Shown here piece by piece: positions 5,381 to 7,679 of a stretch of 7,679 nt of DNA. The stretch is taken from positions 1 to 7,679 of the forward strand of contig JAFOBK010000169.1 in assembly GCA_017381835.1 (NCBI GenBank), written 5' to 3'. The notes below the pieces were generated by a model that did not search any database, was not told the origin of the DNA, and saw nothing but the letters and a program-made list of their open reading frames with translations. Numbering within the stretch: position 1 is the first letter of the stretch; each line of letters starts with the position of its first letter. This DNA is from Oscillospiraceae bacterium (lineage in GTDB: Bacteria > Bacillota_A > Clostridia > Oscillospirales > Oscillospiraceae). The position numbers and the translations under genes are program-made.

Positions 5381-6539
5381 ATATGTCGGATTTGTTGACG
5401 GTGAAAAACAGCACCACCGTGCCCAGCAGCGCCATCACCACACCGCCGATCAGCATGGTATTTACACCAAAGTTCAGAAGCTGTCCGCCTGCGAAATTGC
5501 CGGCGCTGCAGCCTAAAGAATAGGCGGTTGCGATGAAAGCCTGGCCTTTGATCATGTCTGCCGGCTTTACCCGATTGCCGGCGAAGTACACCTGGGTGGG
5601 GCCCAGGAAACCGTAGGAAGTGGCCTGGAGGGTTTGGAACAGATAGATATAGCCGATGGCCGGAGCAAAGCAGAACAGCACGGATTTCAGCAGGAAGGTC
5701 AGGGCGGAGATCTTCAGCAGGCTGGTTTCCTTGATCCGCTTGTGGAAGAAGCGGAAGAAGAAAATCACCGGCGCGCCGGAAAGAGAGGAGATGAACAGCG
5801 CGGTGCCCACATGGCTGCTGTTGCCGCCGAAGCGCTCCATGATCACGATCATGTAGTTCTCGGTCATGGAGTGGAACATGCCCAATAAGCCGATGCCCAG
5901 CAAAGAAAGGCAGTACCACTTATAGCGCAGGAAGAACTGGGCGATGGTGCAGCTTTGGTCGGCAGTATCCCGACTTACCTGCTTTTCAAGCCGCGGGAAA
6001 CCCAAAACGGCAACCATACAGATCAGCCGGAAAGCGATCAAAAACAGGAACATCCAGGAGGTGCCCAGCCTGGCGATGATATAGCCCAAAACCAGAGCGG
6101 AGGTGCCGGATGCCACAGAACCCAGGCCTCGGGCAGCTCCGTAGTTGATGTAGTAGCCGGATTGATTGCAGGCCACACTGAGGGCATTGAGGAGGCTGTG
6201 AATGGCATCGCTGCTCCACATGCCCAGGATGTAGAGAATACCGGCTGCCAGCACCGGAATGCCCGGGATCAGCTGCAGGACAAAGCACAAAATGCACAGT
6301 CCGGATAACAGCAGGATCAATTGGGGCAGGATATATTTGGGGGAGCGGTCTGCATAGGAGGCCATGAACGGCTGGGTCAGGCACACCAGGATGCCGGTTG
6401 CGGCCAGCAAAACGCCGATCAGACCGGAAGAGAGGCCTTTGCCCAGCAGATATGTGGTGACAAAGCTGGCGGCGCCCATGGCGGCTGCCCAGTAGGAGAA
6501 TTGGACGATACAATAGCGGACGGTGAGATTCTTTTTCAT
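5379..6539 (-). CDS. Major facilitator superfamily transporter
   Basis: An integral membrane transporter of 386 residues with about 12 hydrophobic segments and a more polar central loop at about 181-205. A motif-A-like loop between TM2 and TM3 reads ASYADRSPK at 60-68. The segment INYGAARGLGSVASG at 131-145 and the C-terminal stretch near GPTQVYFAGNRVKPADMIKGQA resemble the MFS_1-like/PPP group, which includes sugar, nucleoside and phenylpropionate permeases. The substrate cannot be assigned. The ATG at 6537-6539 has AGGAGG seven bases upstream and a consensus promoter. The gene is monocistronic and ends against the AraC gene. Confidence 0.88.
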   Translation of the reverse strand: MKKNLTVRYCIVQFSYWAAAMGAASFVTTYLLGKGLSSGLIGVLLAATGILVCLTQPFMASYADRSPKYILPQLILLLSGLCILCFVLQLIPGIPVLAAGILYILGMWSSDAIHSLLNALSVACNQSGYYINYGAARGLGSVASGTSALVLGYIIARLGTSWMFLFLIAFRLICMVAVLGFPRLEKQVSRDTADQSCTIAQFFLRYKWYCLSLLGIGLLGMFHSMTENYMIVIMERFGGNSSHVGTALFISSLSGAPVIFFFRFFHKRIKETSLLKISALTFLLKSVLFCFAPAIGYIYLFQTLQATSYGFLGPTQVYFAGNRVKPADMIKGQAFIATAYSLGCSAGNFAGGQLLNFGVNTMLIGGVVMALLGTVVLFFTVNKSDI

Positions 6540-6566
6540 ATACGCACCTCCTGAAAACTTATCTTC

Positions 6567-6595
6567 ATGCTATCGTGTTTTTCTGCGATTGTCAA
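6567..6595 (-). promoter_or_regulatory. Sigma-A promoter of the MFS gene
   Basis: A perfect TTGACA (6590-6595, minus strand) and TAGCAT (6567-6572) are 17 bases apart. The -10 region contains ATAGCA, the reverse complement of the TGCTAT core repeated at 4022 and 4043 near the regulator, which may be a shared operator half-site or chance. Confidence 0.8.
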
Positions 6596-6639
6596 TATCC
6601 ATTCTTGTCCCACGGATCCCAACGCAGTGCGATCCTCTT

Positions 6640-6745
6640 GTAGGGGCGATCATTGATCGCCCGCACAGAAGGCGCCACCGAATTCGCCGAAACCCAATGT
6701 GTAATGGGAAGATTGCACCGCCGGGCGATTGATAATCGCCCCTAC
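6640..6745 (+). repeat. 106-bp palindromic element, GGGCGATC-box type (copy 1)
   Basis: Inverted boxes at 6640-6663 (GGGCGATCA, then TGATCGCCC) and 6722-6745 (GGGCGATT, then AATCGCCCC) enclose the core ACAGAAGGCGCC then AACCCAATGTG. It is a short family form with no nested element; GGGAAGATTGCACCG follows the core where longer forms carry their inserts. Confidence 0.8.
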
Positions 6746-6772
6746 AATTTCTAACGCAGTGCGATCCATTAT

Positions 6773-6842
6773 GTAGGGCGGGGGTTTACTCCCGCCGGGA
6801 AGATTATGGGGAAGAAACGGCGGGACCAAGGCCCTGCCCTAC
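6773..6842 (+). repeat. 70-bp palindromic element, GGCGGG-box type (second copy)
   Basis: Boxes at 6773-6797 and 6818-6842 around a 20-bp core. It has the same length and asymmetric box order as the minus-strand reading of 2232-2301: the boxes are nearly identical, while the core is only partly conserved (both start near GAAGAT or AAAGAT). Confidence 0.8.
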
Positions 6843-6868
6843 GGTTTCTAACCCAGTACGATCCTCTT

Positions 6869-6974
6869 GTAGGGGCGATCACTGATCGCCCGCACAGACT
6901 GTACCACCGTATTTGCCGATACCCCATGTGAAAACGGGAGATTGTACCGCCGGGCGATTGATAATCGCCCCTAC
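6869..6974 (+). repeat. 106-bp palindromic element, GGGCGATC-box type (copy 2)
   Basis: Same layout and length as 6640-6745, with boxes at 6869-6892 and 6951-6974. The boxes are almost unchanged, but the core has drifted (ACAGACTGTACCACC, then ACCCCATGTG), so the hairpin ends are better preserved than the centre. Confidence 0.8.
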
Positions 6975-7001
6975 AAATTCTAACGCAGCGCGATCCATTA
7001 T

Positions 7002-7025
7002 GTAGGGCGGGGGTTTACGCCGCCG
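7002..7025 (+). repeat. Truncated GGCGGG-type box
   Basis: A single left box of the 70-bp type (GTAGGGCGGGGGTTTAC, then a changed GCCGCCG). The expected core and right box are missing and unrelated sequence follows, so the 229-bp unit was cut here. Confidence 0.7.
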
Positions 7026-7076
7026 AAGGGTTTTCAAAGCCGAGGAGAATGTCGGGCACCGCAACAGGGACAAGAT

Positions 7077-7104
7077 AAAAGAGCCAGGTCCGAAGACCTG
7101 GCTC
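7077..7104 (-). terminator. UUCG-loop terminator 3 after acsB
   Basis: Third identical hairpin (7081-7104) with four T on the minus strand (7077-7080). The stem and loop are unchanged in all three copies while the sequence between them varies. Confidence 0.85.
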
Positions 7105-7204
7105 TCAAAGTTTGCTTTATTGCCGCAGAAACGATACCGAGCGGGTATGGGAAGTAACGATGACTGTCCAGACTGTGCACGAACTGTCCGCGGCGACACG
7201 CCGC

Positions 7205-7232
7205 AAAAGAGCCAGGTCCGAAGACCTGGCTC
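7205..7232 (-). terminator. UUCG-loop terminator 2 after acsB
   Basis: A hairpin identical to the one at 7338-7361, at 7209-7232, followed on the minus strand by four T (7205-7208). It is a backup terminator in the tandem array. Confidence 0.85.
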
Positions 7233-7332
7233 TCATAGTTTGGTTTATTGCCGCAGAAACGATATCGAGCGGGTATGGGAAGTAACGATGACCACCCAGA
7301 CCATGCACGAACTGTCCGCGGCGACTGGCCGC

Positions 7333-7361
7333 AAAAAGAGCCAGGTCCGAAGACCTGGCTC
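7333..7361 (-). terminator. UUCG-loop terminator 1 after acsB
   Basis: Minus-strand GAGCCAGGTC, loop TTCG, GACCTGGCTC (7338-7361), then five T (7333-7337). A C(UUCG)G-capped 10-bp perfect stem with a T-run is a strong intrinsic terminator. It is the first one met by transcripts leaving acsB. Confidence 0.9.
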
Positions 7362-7448
7362 TCAATGTTAGGTTTACTACCGTCGTAACGATACCGGGCG
7401 GTACCCAAGAGGAGTACCGGCCATTGCCCAGCTGACATTCGAAATGCC

Positions 7449-7465
7449 AACGGGCGCTGCCCGTT
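7449..7465 (-). other. Hairpin overlapping the acsB stop codon
   Basis: AACGGGC (7449-7455) and GCCCGTT (7459-7465) form a perfect 7-bp stem with a 3-nt loop, starting inside the TAA stop codon at 7464-7466. On the minus strand it is followed by GGCATTTCG, not a T-run, so it is not a typical terminator. It may protect the transcript's 3' end. Confidence 0.5.
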
Positions 7466-7679
7466 ACATGTCGAAGGGTTCCATGCCCAGAACGGGATGG
7501 CCAACCTCGGACAGGTATGCCAGCAGCTGCTCAGGATCTTCCTGGCAGATGGTCTCGTCAGCGACCATGTCGGTGAAGTTCTCAACACCGTACATCTCCA
7601 GGATGGTAGCATCCAGACGCTCACGCATCTGATCCTTCAGCATCTTGGGCATCCAGACGATACGGCCGGGGCCGCCTTC
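7464..7679 (-). CDS. acsB: Acetyl-CoA synthase / CO dehydrogenase complex, beta subunit, C-terminal end (partial)
   Basis: The last 71 residues of a protein whose start lies outside the window. The sequence EGGPGRIVWMPKMLKDQMRE, then YGVENFTDMVADETICQEDP, then LLAYLSEVGHPVLGMEPFDM, resembles the C-terminal domain of AcsB/CdhC, recalled from the family rather than searched. That domain lies next to the nickel-iron A-cluster of the enzyme that joins a methyl group, CO and CoA into acetyl-CoA in the Wood-Ljungdahl pathway. The A-cluster cysteines would lie upstream and are not visible. Codon choice (CGT, GGT, CTG) suggests high expression. The stop is followed by a hairpin and three tandem terminators, so this is the last gene of its transcript. 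Confidence 0.8.
   Translation of the reverse strand, partial: EGGPGRIVWMPKMLKDQMRERLDATILEMYGVENFTDMVADETICQEDPEQLLAYLSEVGHPVLGMEPFDM

Larger units (their letters stand above)
6602..7025 (+). repeat. 229-bp tandem array of alternating palindromic elements
   Basis: Two element types alternate: type 1 (6640-6745), type 2 (6773-6842), type 1 (6869-6974), type 2 remnant (7002-7025). Both pairs are offset by exactly 229 bases, so this is a tandem duplication. The linkers are also conserved: those before type 1 end in CGATCCTCTT and those before type 2 end in CGATCCATTAT, both after a TTCTAACGCAG-like start. The left edge (CTTGTCCCACGG, 6604-6615) resembles CTTGCCCCACGG at 4071-4082 before the element in the araC leader. 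No gene is present. Confidence 0.8.
7077..7406 (-). repeat. 128-bp tandem repeat, about 2.6 copies, each with a terminator
   Basis: Unit 1 is 7077-7204, unit 2 is 7205-7332, and a partial, more diverged unit 3 runs from 7333 to about 7406. Units 1 and 2 differ at about ten positions by eye. Each begins (plus-strand view) with a 24-bp perfect hairpin and continues with a GGTAT-closed hairpin (7134-7148 in unit 1). Units 1 and 2 end in a GC-rich hairpin. The array follows the acsB gene on its strand and contains no convincing gene. Confidence 0.85.

Noticed and set aside
6602..7406. Possible CRISPR array
   Set aside because: The repeat periods are 229 and 128-129 bases, the units are diverged copies of whole segments, and there are no short repeats with unique spacers or cas genes.
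7034..7624. A 196-codon open frame on the minus strand, with a repeated QVFGPGSF-like peptide
   Set aside because: The peptide repeat is only the terminator hairpin read as codons, and the upstream part overlaps acsB in a different frame.

Overview
This window looks like a chromosomal segment of a gut-type anaerobic Clostridia bacterium, probably Oscillospirales or a relative. The signs are GC-rich genes, strong GGAGG-type ribosome sites, sigma-A promoters, the gene families present, and intergenic spaces packed with palindromic repeats. The right edge encodes the C-terminal end of what I read as acetyl-CoA synthase (AcsB/CdhC), so the organism probably has the acetyl-CoA-synthase branch of the Wood-Ljungdahl pathway. 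The taxonomic placement is inference.

Layout. Bases 1-395 (minus) are the start of a GMP synthase ATP-pyrophosphatase domain, guaA, without the usual N-terminal glutaminase domain. It has its own promoter. Bases 493-2110 (minus) are a two-gene, translationally coupled operon: a DUF2156 protein followed by a GNAT acetyltransferase. Bases 2161-2640 are non-coding and filled with repeats. Bases 2707-3948 (minus) encode a dicarboxylate/amino acid:cation symporter-type carrier. A divergent promoter region at about 3984-4055 separates it from an AraC-family regulator (4485-5345, plus). Convergent to the regulator is an MFS transporter (5379-6539, minus), and the two share a hairpin terminator. Bases 6600-7448 are non-coding: a 229-bp tandem array of palindromic repeats, then a 128-bp tandem array of three UUCG-loop terminators that closes the acsB transcription unit (7464-7679, minus).

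How the genes may work together. The AraC regulator sits between two transporters. The space between it and the divergent carrier holds direct repeats at about two and three helical turns, so it may control the carrier and possibly the MFS gene. The substrate is unknown. The carrier lacks the arginine that binds acidic side chains in glutamate/aspartate carriers of this family.

The most unusual content is non-coding. A modular family of elements ends in inward-facing 24-25-bp hairpin boxes (GTAGGGG or GTAGGGCGGGG type) around a conserved core. Neighbouring elements are joined by a conserved linker resembling TTCTAACGCAGTGCGATCC. Two long members each carry a different palindromic element at what appears to be the same internal site. 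One of these lies between the likely araC promoter and its start codon. The other notable structure is the triple tandem terminator after acsB. No tRNA, rRNA, CRISPR array or transposase gene was seen.
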